Assembly (NCBI RefSeq): GCF_963668665.1
Contig: NZ_OY764902.1
Span: 1,305,501-1,369,500, forward strand
DNA from: an uncultured Anaeromusa sp.
GTDB lineage: Bacteria; Bacillota; Negativicutes; Anaeromusales; Anaeromusaceae
DNA: 64,000 nucleotides
Direction: 5' to 3'
Shown in pieces: positions 42,747 through 51,327 of this stretch (position 1 is its first letter; the number at the start of each line of letters is the position of its first letter). Below the pieces are notes generated by a model. The model made no database searches, was not told where the DNA came from, and saw nothing but the letters and a program-made list of their open reading frames with translations. The translations under genes and the position numbers were made by a program.

Positions 42747-43363
42747 TAGACTTCCTCCACCAATTCATCATAAGACTGGCGTTTTCTCCGGGGGTATAGC
42801 ACTTTGCCTCCCTCCGCATAGCCCAGCGCCAAAAGCATTACCACTTCCTCATCCTCATCCAAGGCAAACGCTTGCTTAATGCCCGCAAAATCAATGCCCG
42901 ACATGAAGTGTCCCTCCACTCCAAAACATCGCGCCGCGTATACCACCGACATCGCCAAGAGAGCCGCGTTGCTCTCAGCAAATTTGATGCGCCGCTCCGT
43001 CGTGGCGCCATAGAGCGCTTCCGCCATGGCCAAGTAGGGTTTCACGGCCTCTGCGCCACCCAGCATGGCTGCCAGCTCTCCCCAGGCCGGATTGTCGCCT
43101 TGCCAAGCACCGCGATCACCAACGACGATCAACGTCACCGGCGCTTCCAACACCTTGGGCTGCTGCTGCGCTAACCGCCACAGCCGTTCCCGCCCCTCCG
43201 GACTGCGCACGGCGATGAGCCGCCAAGGCTGTAAATTAAAGGCCGACGGCGCCAGCGACGCCAATTCCACAATCTGCCGTAAAAGCTCCGGCGTCAACGG
43301 CTGCGCCGCATCAAAGAAATTCACGGAACGCCGCTCTTCCATAAGCCGCTTGCAATCCGTCAT
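42746..43363 (-). CDS. Nitroreductase-family oxidoreductase
   Basis: The 205-aa flavoprotein has MEERRSVNFFDAAQPL, LASLAPSAFNLQPWRLIAV (FMN-binding) and VVMLLALGYAEGG near the C-terminus. It probably uses FMN and NAD(P)H to reduce a nitro or quinone compound. Start at 43363 with GGGGGG upstream. It is coupled to the DUF523 gene and diverges from a 66-aa gene. Confidence 0.85.
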   Translation of the reverse strand: MTDCKRLMEERRSVNFFDAAQPLTPELLRQIVELASLAPSAFNLQPWRLIAVRSPEGRERLWRLAQQQPKVLEAPVTLIVVGDRGAWQGDNPAWGELAAMLGGAEAVKPYLAMAEALYGATTERRIKFAESNAALLAMSVVYAARCFGVEGHFMSGIDFAGIKQAFALDEDEEVVMLLALGYAEGGKVLYPRRKRQSYDELVEEV

Positions 43364-43538
43364 ACCCAAGGCCCCCCTTATTATTGTAATGATGGTTTTA
43401 TTGTACACGGATTCCTATGGTTTTCAAAGCCATGCTTTCTGGCCGCAACTTTATTTTTATAATCCAGCTTCTTTCTATGTACAAAATTTCATTCTGCCGG
43501 TACAATAAAACAAATTAAAAAATACCAGGAGGAACGCC

Positions 43539-43739
43539 ATGTCCGCAGAAGAAATAGATTTGCTCTTTTGGAACCTGCTGCCGGCGGTAATTCTAGGGAC
43601 TGCTTACGCCATCTGGAAGTTTTGGACGCATCATCAAGCAAAAGCTGCCAAAGCCGCCGCTCGTTTAGCGATTGAAGCAAAACGGAAAAACCGTTCACAG
43701 ACCCCTAAAAAACCAAATCACCGCCACGGGAGAAATTGA
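43539..43739 (+). CDS. Small single-span membrane protein, 66 aa
   Basis: Starts behind CAGGAGG. One N-terminal membrane segment (LLFWNLLPAVILGTAYAIWKFW) is followed by a basic cytoplasmic tail (AARLAIEAKRKNRSQTPKKP). It resembles small anchor proteins but no family is recognised. It is followed by a bidirectional terminator. Confidence 0.6.
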   Translation: MSAEEIDLLFWNLLPAVILGTAYAIWKFWTHHQAKAAKAAARLAIEAKRKNRSQTPKKPNHRHGRN

Positions 43740-43750
43740 ACATGTTCAAA

Positions 43751-43782
43751 AAGCGCCCCCTGCCTAACGGCAGAGGGCGCTT
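43751..43782. terminator. Bidirectional terminator
   Basis: AAGCGCCCCCTGCC pairs with GGCAGAGGGCGCTT (one bulge) around TAAC, between the convergent 66-aa gene and MCP gene. Confidence 0.8.
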
Positions 43783-43793
43783 ACCTTTTCCCC

Positions 43794-45836
43794 TTATACT
43801 TTGAAGCGGCTGACCGCCACTTGCAGCTCTTCCGCCAAATGAGCCAAAGAGCGGCTGGAAGAAGCAATCTCTTCCATGGAGGCCGCCTGCTCTTCGGTGG
43901 CAGCCGCCACTGTTTGGGTTTGCTCCGCCGTATCGCGGCTGACTCGCTGCATGTCGTCCACGGCGTGGACGATGCGGCCGCTGCCGCTGACGGTCTGTTC
44001 GATGGCCGCCGTAATGGCCGCCACTTCTTCGTTGGCCTTGCGAATGAGGCCGACGATTTCTTCAAAGGCCGCTCCGGCCTGGCCGGCAACAACGGTGCCT
44101 TCCTTAACCTCGGCAGTGCCCTTATTCATAGCTTCTACGGCACGGCCTGTCTCGCCTTGGATCTCGCCAATGAGAGAAGCAATGCGTCCGGCGGCTTCCT
44201 GGCTTTGCTCGGCCAGCTTGCGCACTTCGTCCGCCACCACCGCAAAGCCGCGGCCCTGTTCGCCCGCCCGCGCAGCCTCAATAGCCGCGTTCAAGGCCAA
44301 GAGGTTGGTCTGTCCGGCAATGCCGCTGATCGTGTCCACAATCTGGCCAATTTCCTGAGAACGTTCGCCCAGCTTGGCCACAACCTGCGCCGAATGGGTC
44401 ACCGTCGTATCAAGAGCCTGCATCTGGCGAATGGCTTTGCCGATGGCTTCGCCGCCGCTTTCCGCCGCTTGAGACGTTTTCTCCACTGATTTTTTCACTT
44501 CACCAGCCCGCTTTGAGGCCCCGGCCAATTCTTTCGCCAGCGCGTCCACTTCGGTTGTGGCTTCCCGCGCTACCGTCAGCTGCCGATCCGCACCGCCTGC
44601 TACTTCAGTCACGCTGCCTGCCACCTGCTGCACCGCATGAGCCGCCTGCTCGGCGCTGGCTGTCAGCTCTTCGCTGGCCGCCGCCACCTGCTGGGACTCG
44701 CGCTGCACTTGTACCACCAAATCGCGCAGCTTGCCGCTCATGTCGGCAAAGCTGCCTGCTAATTGCCCCAGTTCGTCTTGAGACTGTACCGCCACTTCCT
44801 GGCGGCGCAGATCTCCCGCTGCAATGTGCTCCGCCGCATCGCGCAACTTGAGTATAGGCGCTACAAAGCGCTTGCTGATAACCGCCGCTACGCCAACGGC
44901 CAAGAGCAGACAGAATACGCTCAGCCCCAGCATGACATAGCTCAACTGCCGCACTTCGGCCGTAGCTTCATCCATGGGCGCCGTAATGACCATCATCCAC
45001 TTTTGTCCGCCAACCAGTTCTATCGGCTGGTAGACGGCAATTTGAGATTTTCCATCCACAAAGGTATAATCGCCGCGCACGCCATCGTTTTTCTCCAATG
45101 CCGTCTTAAACAACTGGATCATCCGGTCATCCAAGGTGTTAACCGGCAGCTTGAGTTCCGGATTAACCTCTTTTTGGGCCACATTCAGCTTACCCGCCAA
45201 ATCCGGCCGTTTAGGATGCGCCAGGATAACGCCGCTGTCATCCGCCAGAAAAGCATAGCCGCTCTCCTTAAACTTAACATTCTTTAATACATCATTCAAT
45301 TTTTCCAGCGACAACGTCCCCGCCAAGACAGCTTTCAGACCGCCGTCCTTATTAAAGACTGGAACGGCGATTACAACCGCCAGCTTGCCCGTAGAGCGGG
45401 AAACAATCATATCTGATATATAGGTTTTTTTAGTTTCCAGTACTTTTTTGAAATAAATCCGATCTCCCAACGAATCCGGTTTGCCATCCATACGCAACGA
45501 GGAGCCGTCTAGCCGCACATAGCTGAGCATCTCAAACAATTTCAGGCGTTTGTCTGTTTCCGCTAAAGACGCGGTCAAAGCCGCATTATCCTCGCTCTCG
45601 CGCATACGTTGAATGCTCGCCAAATCCTCCAAACGGAGAATGGCCTCTTTGGTGAAAAATTCCGTTTGCAGCGCATAATGGTCCGCCAAGGCGTACGCTG
45701 TTTCATCCACGCTGTCCGAAAGAGCTCCTTTCGCTTGCCAATAACTGGTTACTCCCAATAAAAGCAGAGCCACCACTACCAATCCCGCCAAGGCCAAGGT
45801 TAAACGTGTTTGAATGCTGTTGCTGCTAAGTTTCAT
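43794..45836 (-). CDS. Methyl-accepting chemotaxis protein with dCache sensor
   Basis: The 680-aa transducer has an N-terminal membrane segment ([20 protein letters not shown]), a periplasmic dCache region (about 40-290; [37 protein letters not shown]), a second membrane segment, HAMP, and the cytoplasmic signalling coil with [20 protein letters not shown]. The dCache_1 half typically binds amino acids or organic anions. Start at 45836 behind AAAGGAGG. The signalling tip is nearly identical in DNA to the first MCP (2775-4766), a possible site for recombination. Confidence 0.92.
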   Translation of the reverse strand: MKLSSNSIQTRLTLALAGLVVVALLLLGVTSYWQAKGALSDSVDETAYALADHYALQTEFFTKEAILRLEDLASIQRMRESEDNAALTASLAETDKRLKLFEMLSYVRLDGSSLRMDGKPDSLGDRIYFKKVLETKKTYISDMIVSRSTGKLAVVIAVPVFNKDGGLKAVLAGTLSLEKLNDVLKNVKFKESGYAFLADDSGVILAHPKRPDLAGKLNVAQKEVNPELKLPVNTLDDRMIQLFKTALEKNDGVRGDYTFVDGKSQIAVYQPIELVGGQKWMMVITAPMDEATAEVRQLSYVMLGLSVFCLLLAVGVAAVISKRFVAPILKLRDAAEHIAAGDLRRQEVAVQSQDELGQLAGSFADMSGKLRDLVVQVQRESQQVAAASEELTASAEQAAHAVQQVAGSVTEVAGGADRQLTVAREATTEVDALAKELAGASKRAGEVKKSVEKTSQAAESGGEAIGKAIRQMQALDTTVTHSAQVVAKLGERSQEIGQIVDTISGIAGQTNLLALNAAIEAARAGEQGRGFAVVADEVRKLAEQSQEAAGRIASLIGEIQGETGRAVEAMNKGTAEVKEGTVVAGQAGAAFEEIVGLIRKANEEVAAITAAIEQTVSGSGRIVHAVDDMQRVSRDTAEQTQTVAAATEEQAASMEEIASSSRSLAHLAEELQVAVSRFKV

Positions 45837-46072
45837 ATGGCCTCCTTTTGAAGCTCTTTCATCGCTTCTTTATTGTTATTTTTCCCACATATTCCCTTCA
45901 GGAAGGAATATTCTTTCTATTTAATTTTATCATATTTATGCTCATTTCTACTAGTCCTCAAGTCCTTTTCCATAGGCTAACTTTGTCACGTTATGCCACC
46001 ATCTTACTTTCATTGTTTATCATAGCAGACAAACGGCTCGCTATGACGAACAGCGCCCAGCGCAACAAAAAC

Positions 46073-46097
46073 AGCCCGCACCATAACGGTACGGGCT
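46073..46097 (-). terminator. Terminator of the htpX gene
   Basis: On the minus strand AGCCCGTACC-GTTAT-GGTGCGGGCT is followed by GTTTTTG, about 18 bases after the stop. The region 45837-46072 shows no other feature. Confidence 0.7.
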
Positions 46098-46114
46098 TGA
46101 AGGCAATATCCGGT

Positions 46115-46981
46115 TTAGCGTCCCCGCGCCAACTGCTCCAGCTTAGCGATGCGATCGCCTGTAGCCGGGTGGGTGGAAAAGAGGCTCATAAACCACTGGC
46201 CGCCGCCGGCAAAGGGATTGATGATAAACATATGCGCTGTAGAAGGGCTGGCTTCCGGCAGCGTTCTATGCTTAGCATAATACTCGATCTTGCGCAGCGC
46301 TTCCGCCAACGCCAGGGGATTGCCGCAGAATTCAGCGCCTTTTGCGTCGGCCCCGTATTCCCGGGTCCGGCTGATAGCTAGCTGAATAATGGTCGCCGCC
46401 AAGGGCGCCAAAATAATCATAAACAAAGAACCAACCAGCCCGCCCGCGCCTTCCTCGTCGTCGTCGCTGCGGCCAAAGCCGCCCATAATGGCTCCCCATT
46501 GGGCAATATTGGCAATCATGGTGATCGTTCCGGCAATACCGGCTACAATGGTACTGATCAAGGTGTCTCGGTTCTTGATGTGCGCCAATTCATGCGCCAA
46601 AACGCCTTCCAGTTCCTCTGTACTCAGCGCCTGCATGATCCCGGTAGTTACAGCCACTACGCCATGCTCCGGGTCGCGGCCCGTGGCAAAGGCGTTGGGT
46701 GCGGCTTCATTGATAATATACACTTTCGGCATCGGCATCTGCGCCGCCTGCGCCAGCTTGGACACGGAATGAACCAAGCCAGGGGCATCCTGCATGGTCA
46801 CGGGCTGCGCGCCATACATTTTCAACACAATTTTATCGCTATACCAGTAGCTGAAAAAGTTCATACCCATCGAGATGAGAAACATCAGCATCATGCCGCC
46901 ATTACCGCCAACGGCCTTGCCCATGAACATCAAAATCCCGGTTAGTCCCGCCAACAAAAGAGTGGTTTTAAACATACCCAT
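46115..46981 (-). CDS. htpX: Membrane zinc metalloprotease HtpX
   Basis: The 288-aa protein has two N-terminal membrane segments, the M48 zinc motif HELAHIKNRD (about residue 130), two further hydrophobic segments and a downstream Glu in REYGADAKGAEFCGNP, the third zinc ligand. It degrades misfolded membrane proteins. The ATG at 46981 (AAGGAG) is preferred to the ATG seven codons earlier. The terC-type gene ends 40 bases upstream. Confidence 0.9.
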   Translation of the reverse strand: MGMFKTTLLLAGLTGILMFMGKAVGGNGGMMLMFLISMGMNFFSYWYSDKIVLKMYGAQPVTMQDAPGLVHSVSKLAQAAQMPMPKVYIINEAAPNAFATGRDPEHGVVAVTTGIMQALSTEELEGVLAHELAHIKNRDTLISTIVAGIAGTITMIANIAQWGAIMGGFGRSDDDEEGAGGLVGSLFMIILAPLAATIIQLAISRTREYGADAKGAEFCGNPLALAEALRKIEYYAKHRTLPEASPSTAHMFIINPFAGGGQWFMSLFSTHPATGDRIAKLEQLARGR

Positions 46982-47020
46982 TCTACTCTCCTTTTTCATC
47001 ATTTAAGAAATTATATCGTT

Positions 47021-47770
47021 CTATTTCAGATCTTCTTTTTTTATGGGCACAGGCACCGTCTGCGGCTGCCGCAGATAATGCATACCAAAGGCGCTGCCGA
47101 AAACAACCGCCATGAGCGCGAAGAAGACGCCGTGTTCCATTTCGTAGCCAGCAGAGGAAGCCATCATTTTAGCGCCAATCACGCCAATCAAGACATACGC
47201 CGTACCCTCCAGCTCCGGATAGCGGTCAATGAGGGTAATAAAGAACTGCGCCACGCCGCGCATCATCAACACACCCAAAATGCCTCCCAAGTACAGCACC
47301 CAAACCTGGTCGCTGACGCCGAAAGCCGCCAGTACGCTGTCAACGGAAAAGGCGATATCCATAACCTCTACGGCTACCACAGTACGCCAAAACCCAAAGC
47401 CCGCACAGCCGTCTGCGCTGGCTTCTTCGCCTTGCTTACGTTTCTTCCAAAAAAACGCTCCTGCTAAATATAACAAGTAGATCGCACCGATGAGTTTCAC
47501 CCACCAGATTTTGATTAATACCGTTCCCAGGGCAATCGCCACAAAGCGAAAGGCGTACGAGCCAAGTATACCATAAAAAAGAGCCTTTTTGCGCTGCTCT
47601 TCCGGCAAATGCTTGACCATCATCGCCAACACCAACGCATTATCCGCCGACAACAACCCTTCTAATAAAACCAACGTCCCGATAATGCCCCAGTTGACCG
47701 GATTGGTCACTGCTTGCAACAAGGCCTCCAGCGAAAATAACATTCCAACGCTTTGCCATACTGCTTCCAT
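47021..47770 (-). CDS. TerC-family membrane protein
   Basis: The 249-aa protein has seven or eight hydrophobic segments. The family motifs LEGLLSADNALVLAMMVKHLP and VEVMDIAFSVDSVLAAFGVS contain the paired membrane-embedded acidic residues (Asp in SADNA, Asp in SVDSV) thought to bind metal. TerC relatives such as MeeF/YkoY export manganese; others are linked to tellurite resistance. AAAGGAG precedes the ATG. No yybP-ykoY riboswitch is seen upstream. Confidence 0.85.
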   Translation of the reverse strand: MEAVWQSVGMLFSLEALLQAVTNPVNWGIIGTLVLLEGLLSADNALVLAMMVKHLPEEQRKKALFYGILGSYAFRFVAIALGTVLIKIWWVKLIGAIYLLYLAGAFFWKKRKQGEEASADGCAGFGFWRTVVAVEVMDIAFSVDSVLAAFGVSDQVWVLYLGGILGVLMMRGVAQFFITLIDRYPELEGTAYVLIGVIGAKMMASSAGYEMEHGVFFALMAVVFGSAFGMHYLRQPQTVPVPIKKEDLK

Positions 47771-47895
47771 TGCGCATTAGCTCCTTTCTGAGTTTCTACA
47801 AATAGAATATCATGTAGTTTTTAAAACCACAAGTGTTTTTTATTAAAACTATGTTAATTGTTTTTAAGAAGCGTCTATCTTCGTCTAGGGCTGCA

Positions 47896-47924
47896 TTGAC
47901 TCCTTGTTTTGAAAACCATATACT
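47896..47924 (+). promoter_or_regulatory. SigA-type promoter of the DUF1836 gene
   Basis: TTGACT (47896-47901), a 17-base spacer and TATACT (47919-47924), 34 bases upstream of the start codon. Confidence 0.7.
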
Positions 47925-47957
47925 AAAAGATATAGAGCACGATGGAGGATCACTGCT

Positions 47958-48545
47958 ATGCAAACATTACAAGAGCGCCTTACGCGCTTACTGGAATGCC
48001 CTGAGACAACTTCTCAGTCTCTGCCGGATTTGGGGCTGTATATGGACCAGCTTTTATCATTGGTCAACCGTCAGGCTACCAGCAACGATGACCTGTTAAC
48101 ACGTACCATGGTCAATAATTACACCAAAGATGGGGTTTTAGCCCGCAGCCAGCAGAAAAAATACCACCGCTACCATATTTTGCTGCTCCTTATGCTGAGC
48201 AAGCTCAAGCAAGTCCTTTCCATCCAGGAAATCAAGGCTCTTTTCAACCCTGTGCTGCGCAATATTGACTCCCCCCACGATGACATTCTGCCGCTGGAAG
48301 AGGTATATGATCTTTTCACCGAGTTGAAAGCTGCCGACTTGCAGGCCTTCTGCGACGAAGCCCAGGCCAGCAATCTGCGCCTGACGGAGCGGCTGACGCA
48401 CATCGAAGATGACGAGTCTAAGTTGGCGCTAGAACGCTTTTTGACGGTGCTGCTTTTAGCCGCCCAAGCGGAATTTGCCCGCCGCGCCGCCAAAGAGCTG
48501 ATCGCGGATTATTTCATGGAGAAAAGACCCGAGAATGGAGATTGA
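47958..48545 (+). CDS. DUF1836 family protein
   Basis: The 195-aa protein has LGLYMDQLLSLVNRQ, then LTRTMVNNYTKDGVLARSQQKKYHRYHILLLLML and LKQVLSIQEIKALF. The NNYTK and KKYHR patterns are typical of DUF1836, a Firmicute family with an N-terminal MerR-like winged helix, so a DNA-binding regulator is plausible but unproven. GGAGG precedes the ATG. The stop TGA is the start of a family A repeat. Confidence 0.8.
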   Translation: MQTLQERLTRLLECPETTSQSLPDLGLYMDQLLSLVNRQATSNDDLLTRTMVNNYTKDGVLARSQQKKYHRYHILLLLMLSKLKQVLSIQEIKALFNPVLRNIDSPHDDILPLEEVYDLFTELKAADLQAFCDEAQASNLRLTERLTHIEDDESKLALERFLTVLLLAAQAEFARRAAKELIADYFMEKRPENGD

Positions 48546-48642
48546 ACAGGAGAACCGGCGACGCCGCCGGATGCGGCTAGGGTCGGTTGCGCCAAGGATG
48601 GCATGGCAACCGACGTCCTCTAGAGGGTACGCAGGAGAAGAA
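48541..48642 (+). repeat. Family A-B-A composite repeat
   Basis: GATTGAACAGGAGAACCGGC leads into a GCCGC-CGGAT-GCGGC hairpin, TAGG, then GTCGGTTGC-GCCAAGGATGGC-AT-GGCAACCGAC, and ends AGAGGGTACGCAGGAGAA. It is the most regular B copy in the window and starts on the DUF1836 stop. Confidence 0.8.
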
Positions 48643-48731
48643 TAACGCACGATATTTAATCTTGAAAACCCTTTTCGCGTCTTTCGTGTATTTCGCGGTT
48701 CGTTTTAGTTTACAAATTCTAGCATATAAGC

Positions 48732-48769
48732 AAAAGGCGCTTGCAGCAAAATCGCTGCAAGCGCCTTTT
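48732..48769. terminator. Terminator of the secreted-protein gene
   Basis: AAAAGGCGCTTGCAGC pairs with GCTGCAAGCGCCTTTT around AAAATC. It lies 19 bases after the minus-strand stop and may also end the plus-strand transcript. Confidence 0.88.
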
Positions 48770-48787
48770 TCGTTTTTCCTACAAAAC

Positions 48788-49399
48788 TTACCGAAAAATG
48801 TTCACAACCCGGGACACGGTATCCACCGTATCGTTAACAGAGGCGTTGCCGCCATTGCTGCCGGAACCACCGGACACCAAGCTGCCAGCGTTAACGCTGT
48901 CGCTGCCCGGATATACCCGCAGCGTTCCTGTAATCGACTGTGTGTGCAAGGAGCCGCCAAAGGAATATACCTTATCCACCGTACGCTTGCTGCCGCCGGC
49001 AGCTACGGTCAGCTTGCCGTCTTTCACATTCAAAACTAGCGGCGTGCTTTTCGCAATACCTACATTAATAAGTCCTTTGTTGCGCAAAGACACGCTCAGC
49101 ATGTGCGTCGTAAGATTGTCGCCATTATAGGCGCCGCTGACAACCACTTGCAGCTCTTCCTTGCCGTTATCGGTCTCAATATCCACCCGCAGTACCGCGC
49201 CGCCGCCCCAGATATTAGCAAGCTGTGTCAGTTCCAGGCGCGCTTCGCCAGGCTCGTCCATAAAGTTATAATCAAAAATATTCACATTGTTATCCGCTTG
49301 AATATCTACCGTCTGCAACGGTTCTACCACTGGCGCCGCCGAAGCCACGCTGCCAATTAACAATAACGCAAACATCAAAAAAACTAATTTTTTCTTCAC
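48788..49399 (-). CDS. Secreted hypothetical protein, 203 aa
   Basis: A signal peptide (MKKKLVFLMFALLLIGSVASA) is followed by a beta-rich chain (VLRVDIETDNGKEELQVVVSGAY, LVLNVKDGKLTVAAGG) and a Gly/Ser/Asn-rich tail. It may be an envelope or extracellular protein. I do not recognise the family. The minus-strand gene has its own terminator and stands alone. Confidence 0.65.
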   Translation of the reverse strand: MKKKLVFLMFALLLIGSVASAAPVVEPLQTVDIQADNNVNIFDYNFMDEPGEARLELTQLANIWGGGAVLRVDIETDNGKEELQVVVSGAYNGDNLTTHMLSVSLRNKGLINVGIAKSTPLVLNVKDGKLTVAAGGSKRTVDKVYSFGGSLHTQSITGTLRVYPGSDSVNAGSLVSGGSGSNGGNASVNDTVDTVSRVVNIFR

Positions 49400-49483
49400 C
49401 TTACCGCCTCCTTTTATAAAATGAACTTATTATACTTCTCGAAAACACGTTTTATTTTACATTTTATTCCTTACTATTACAAT

Positions 49484-49524
49484 AGGCCGAAGGACGGGTT
49501 TCTTTCTACCCCGTTCTTCGGCCT
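49484..49524. terminator. Terminator of the ferredoxin gene
   Basis: AGGCCGAAGGACGGG pairs with CCCGTTCTTCGGCCT (one mismatch) around an 11-base loop, 25 bases after the minus-strand stop. Confidence 0.7.
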
Positions 49525-49548
49525 GAATGCTTCCTATTTCATTTTTTA

Positions 49549-49935
49549 CTACCCATGAATCAACGTAGGCAGGCAGCGCACGCATACCCAGGTGCTTTCG
49601 CCCTTGTACTTCATCGGCAGCAAGGGCCGTTCTTGTTCCGAGATATCACACAGAGAGCACTGCATCAAATGGTGGAACTCCGGCCGCTGCGCAACCGCTT
49701 TTTTGTGCTCCTGAACCGCCTCTTCATCAAAAGCGACAGCCTCCCGCTCTTCTAGCGTCAACGCTCCTGTCGGACAGGCGCCGATACAAAAACCGGCGCC
49801 ATCGCAAAGTTCGTCCCGCAATACCCTCGCCTTACCGTTCACCAATTCGATTGCCGCTTCGGCGCAAGGCGACACGCAGCGCCCGCACCCATTGCACAAG
49901 TTTTCATCAATACGAATAATTTTTCGTTTAGCCAT
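49549..49935 (-). CDS. Two-[4Fe-4S] ferredoxin with a C-terminal cysteine tail
   Basis: The 128-aa protein has two ferredoxin motifs: [11 protein letters not shown] (about 14-24) and [15 protein letters not shown] (about 44-56), then a linker and a tail with CSLC and CVRC pairs (about 93 and 118). The tail could bind zinc or a further cluster. In many anaerobes a similar ferredoxin-plus-tail protein accompanies formate or hydrogen metabolism. AAGGAGG precedes the ATG. It diverges from the 173-aa gene. Confidence 0.82.
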   Translation of the reverse strand: MAKRKIIRIDENLCNGCGRCVSPCAEAAIELVNGKARVLRDELCDGAGFCIGACPTGALTLEEREAVAFDEEAVQEHKKAVAQRPEFHHLMQCSLCDISEQERPLLPMKYKGESTWVCVRCLPTLIHG

Positions 49936-50016
49936 CTTTACAGCCTCCTTTGAATAATAGCGAATCTTTTTTCACAGCAGGAAAAGCCTCCGTATATATC
50001 GAAGTCCTCATACAGT

Positions 50017-50044
50017 ATTGACAGAATTATCAATCTTGTAATAT
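50017..50044. promoter_or_regulatory. Inverted repeat/promoter between ferredoxin and 173-aa gene
   Basis: ATTGA-N8-TCAAT (50017-50034) overlaps TTGACA and TAATAT elements spaced 15 bases apart. It could be an operator for a divergent regulator, but the TTGA-TCAA spacing differs from the FNR/CRP consensus. Confidence 0.35.
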
Positions 50045-50095
50045 TGGCGTCTGCTCGACAGCACACCGCCATTCCTAAAAGAGGAGGGATGACAC

Positions 50096-50617
50096 ATGAA
50101 TCTCTTCGATTCCCAAGCAGCCTCCGCTTTGCGCAAAGCCGCCTTTCACTGCGGCTTAAATCACACCGATATCCAATCGTTGTCCCCAGAGTTGCAAGCC
50201 TGTCTGCATAGTTGTACGCATCGACTAACGCAATTGCTGCTTTACGACGCGTCCAGACCTCTGCCGTTAGCAGCGGCGTTGCCGCTGGCTTTCGGCTACG
50301 CCTTTACCAGAGGAATTGAAGGAGCTCTCTTGTGGCAAGCTGAACGCCTGGACGACCTGGAGCCGCTTGCCGCCGTTGAGCTTTGGCGCGGTCATCGTCG
50401 CGGCCTGGGCGACGCGTCTTTAGATGCGCTGCTCGAGAACGCCTACCCAGGAGGCACACTGTTTTTTGCCGCTTTTGCCGACTGGGCTACTACCTCCGAC
50501 GACGCCTACTGCGCTTCCTATTTTGAAGAAGAACTGGCTTCTTCCCTCTTTTTCACGTCCTTCATCGGCGCCAGCCTGGTGCTGCGACAACAAACCGAGC
50601 CGCAGTGGCTGCATTAA
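50096..50617 (+). CDS. Hypothetical protein, 173 aa
   Basis: Starts behind GAGGAGGG. The chain is rich in Ala and Leu with SLSPELQACLHSCTHRLTQLLLYD and ALPLAFGYAFTRGIEGALLWQ, and an acidic C-terminal half (YFEEELASSLFFTSF). It has no signal peptide; the helical character suggests a bundle. No family is recognised. It diverges from the ferredoxin. Confidence 0.65.
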   Translation: MNLFDSQAASALRKAAFHCGLNHTDIQSLSPELQACLHSCTHRLTQLLLYDASRPLPLAAALPLAFGYAFTRGIEGALLWQAERLDDLEPLAAVELWRGHRRGLGDASLDALLENAYPGGTLFFAAFADWATTSDDAYCASYFEEELASSLFFTSFIGASLVLRQQTEPQWLH

Positions 50618-50637
50618 CGAGTAATGGCGTACGTGAA

Positions 50638-50690
50638 TTTGAACAAGAGTAGAGGGAGTAAAGGGAGGGTCCGAATGAGGGCTACGGAAT
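50638..50690 (+). repeat. Family A module
   Basis: TTGAACAAGAGTAGAGGGAG then TAAAGGGAGGGTCCGAATGAG, about 20 bases after the 173-aa gene, in sense orientation. Confidence 0.7.
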
Positions 50691-50695
50691 ACGTT

Positions 50696-51184
50696 TTATT
50701 CGGATTCCGTCACCAGCCGCTCTACGCGCACTTTGCCCACGGCTTTGCAGACGGTCTCCGCCGCTTCTGTAGCCCTGCAGCCCGGACGGTGCACGTCCCA
50801 GGGAAAAAATACAGCGTACATGCCGGGAGCCAAAACCAAAGAACTCTCCTGCACGCCTTCATGGTAAAAAATCAAATCCCGCTCTTCCAGCTCAATACTG
50901 CTTTCCTCATGCTCGTCTGTCAGCGGCTCCGCGCCGATCACTTCGCGCCCCAAAGGCATATACTGAATATCCACATAAGCTTGATGCGACTCCGGCTGCT
51001 TTTCTGCGGCCGGAGTTGTTTTATAGTGCTGCACCCCTACATAAACCTCTGCACCTTCCAGCTCATAACGGCCATCCTCCAAGCGGTTCCAATCCGCCGC
51101 CGCCATCCAGTCCAGCACTTTCACTACCTCTGTCGGCAGCCATTGCCGGTCTTGCTCTAAATAACGCATATGCCCTACGATCAT
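50696..51184 (-). CDS. YhcH/YjgK/YiaL family protein
   Basis: The 162-aa cupin-like protein has VYVGVQHYKTTPAAEKQPESHQAYVDIQYM and MYAVFFPWDVHRPGC, the conserved His/Glu metal pocket of the YhcH family (DUF386). Family members are linked to sialic acid or gluconate catabolism and biofilm; the true activity is unknown. GGGAGG precedes the ATG. Confidence 0.82.
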   Translation of the reverse strand: MIVGHMRYLEQDRQWLPTEVVKVLDWMAAADWNRLEDGRYELEGAEVYVGVQHYKTTPAAEKQPESHQAYVDIQYMPLGREVIGAEPLTDEHEESSIELEERDLIFYHEGVQESSLVLAPGMYAVFFPWDVHRPGCRATEAAETVCKAVGKVRVERLVTESE

Positions 51185-51280
51185 CCTTTTTAACCTCCCT
51201 CAAACGTTTTCTCCCTTCAGCTTACGTGATGCCCTCGCCGCCGTCAATACAAGGCATTTTTCTACAGCCCCCCACAAGGC

Positions 51281-51318
51281 AAAGGCCCCTAATCCGCAGC
51301 AGCGAATTAGGGGCCTTT
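51281..51318. terminator. Terminator of the decarboxylase gene
   Basis: AAAGGCCCCTAATCCGC pairs with GCGAATTAGGGGCCTTT (one mismatch) around AGCA, 10 bases after the minus-strand stop. Confidence 0.8.
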
Positions 51319-51327
51319 CTTGCTTCT

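Noticed and set aside
45848..46381. A plus-strand frame running from the MCP promoter region into htpX
   Set aside because: No ribosome site and no recognisable domain; half of it is antisense to htpX.
47771..47895. yybP-ykoY manganese riboswitch upstream of the TerC-type gene
   Set aside because: The conserved aptamer pieces are not visible in this short leader.
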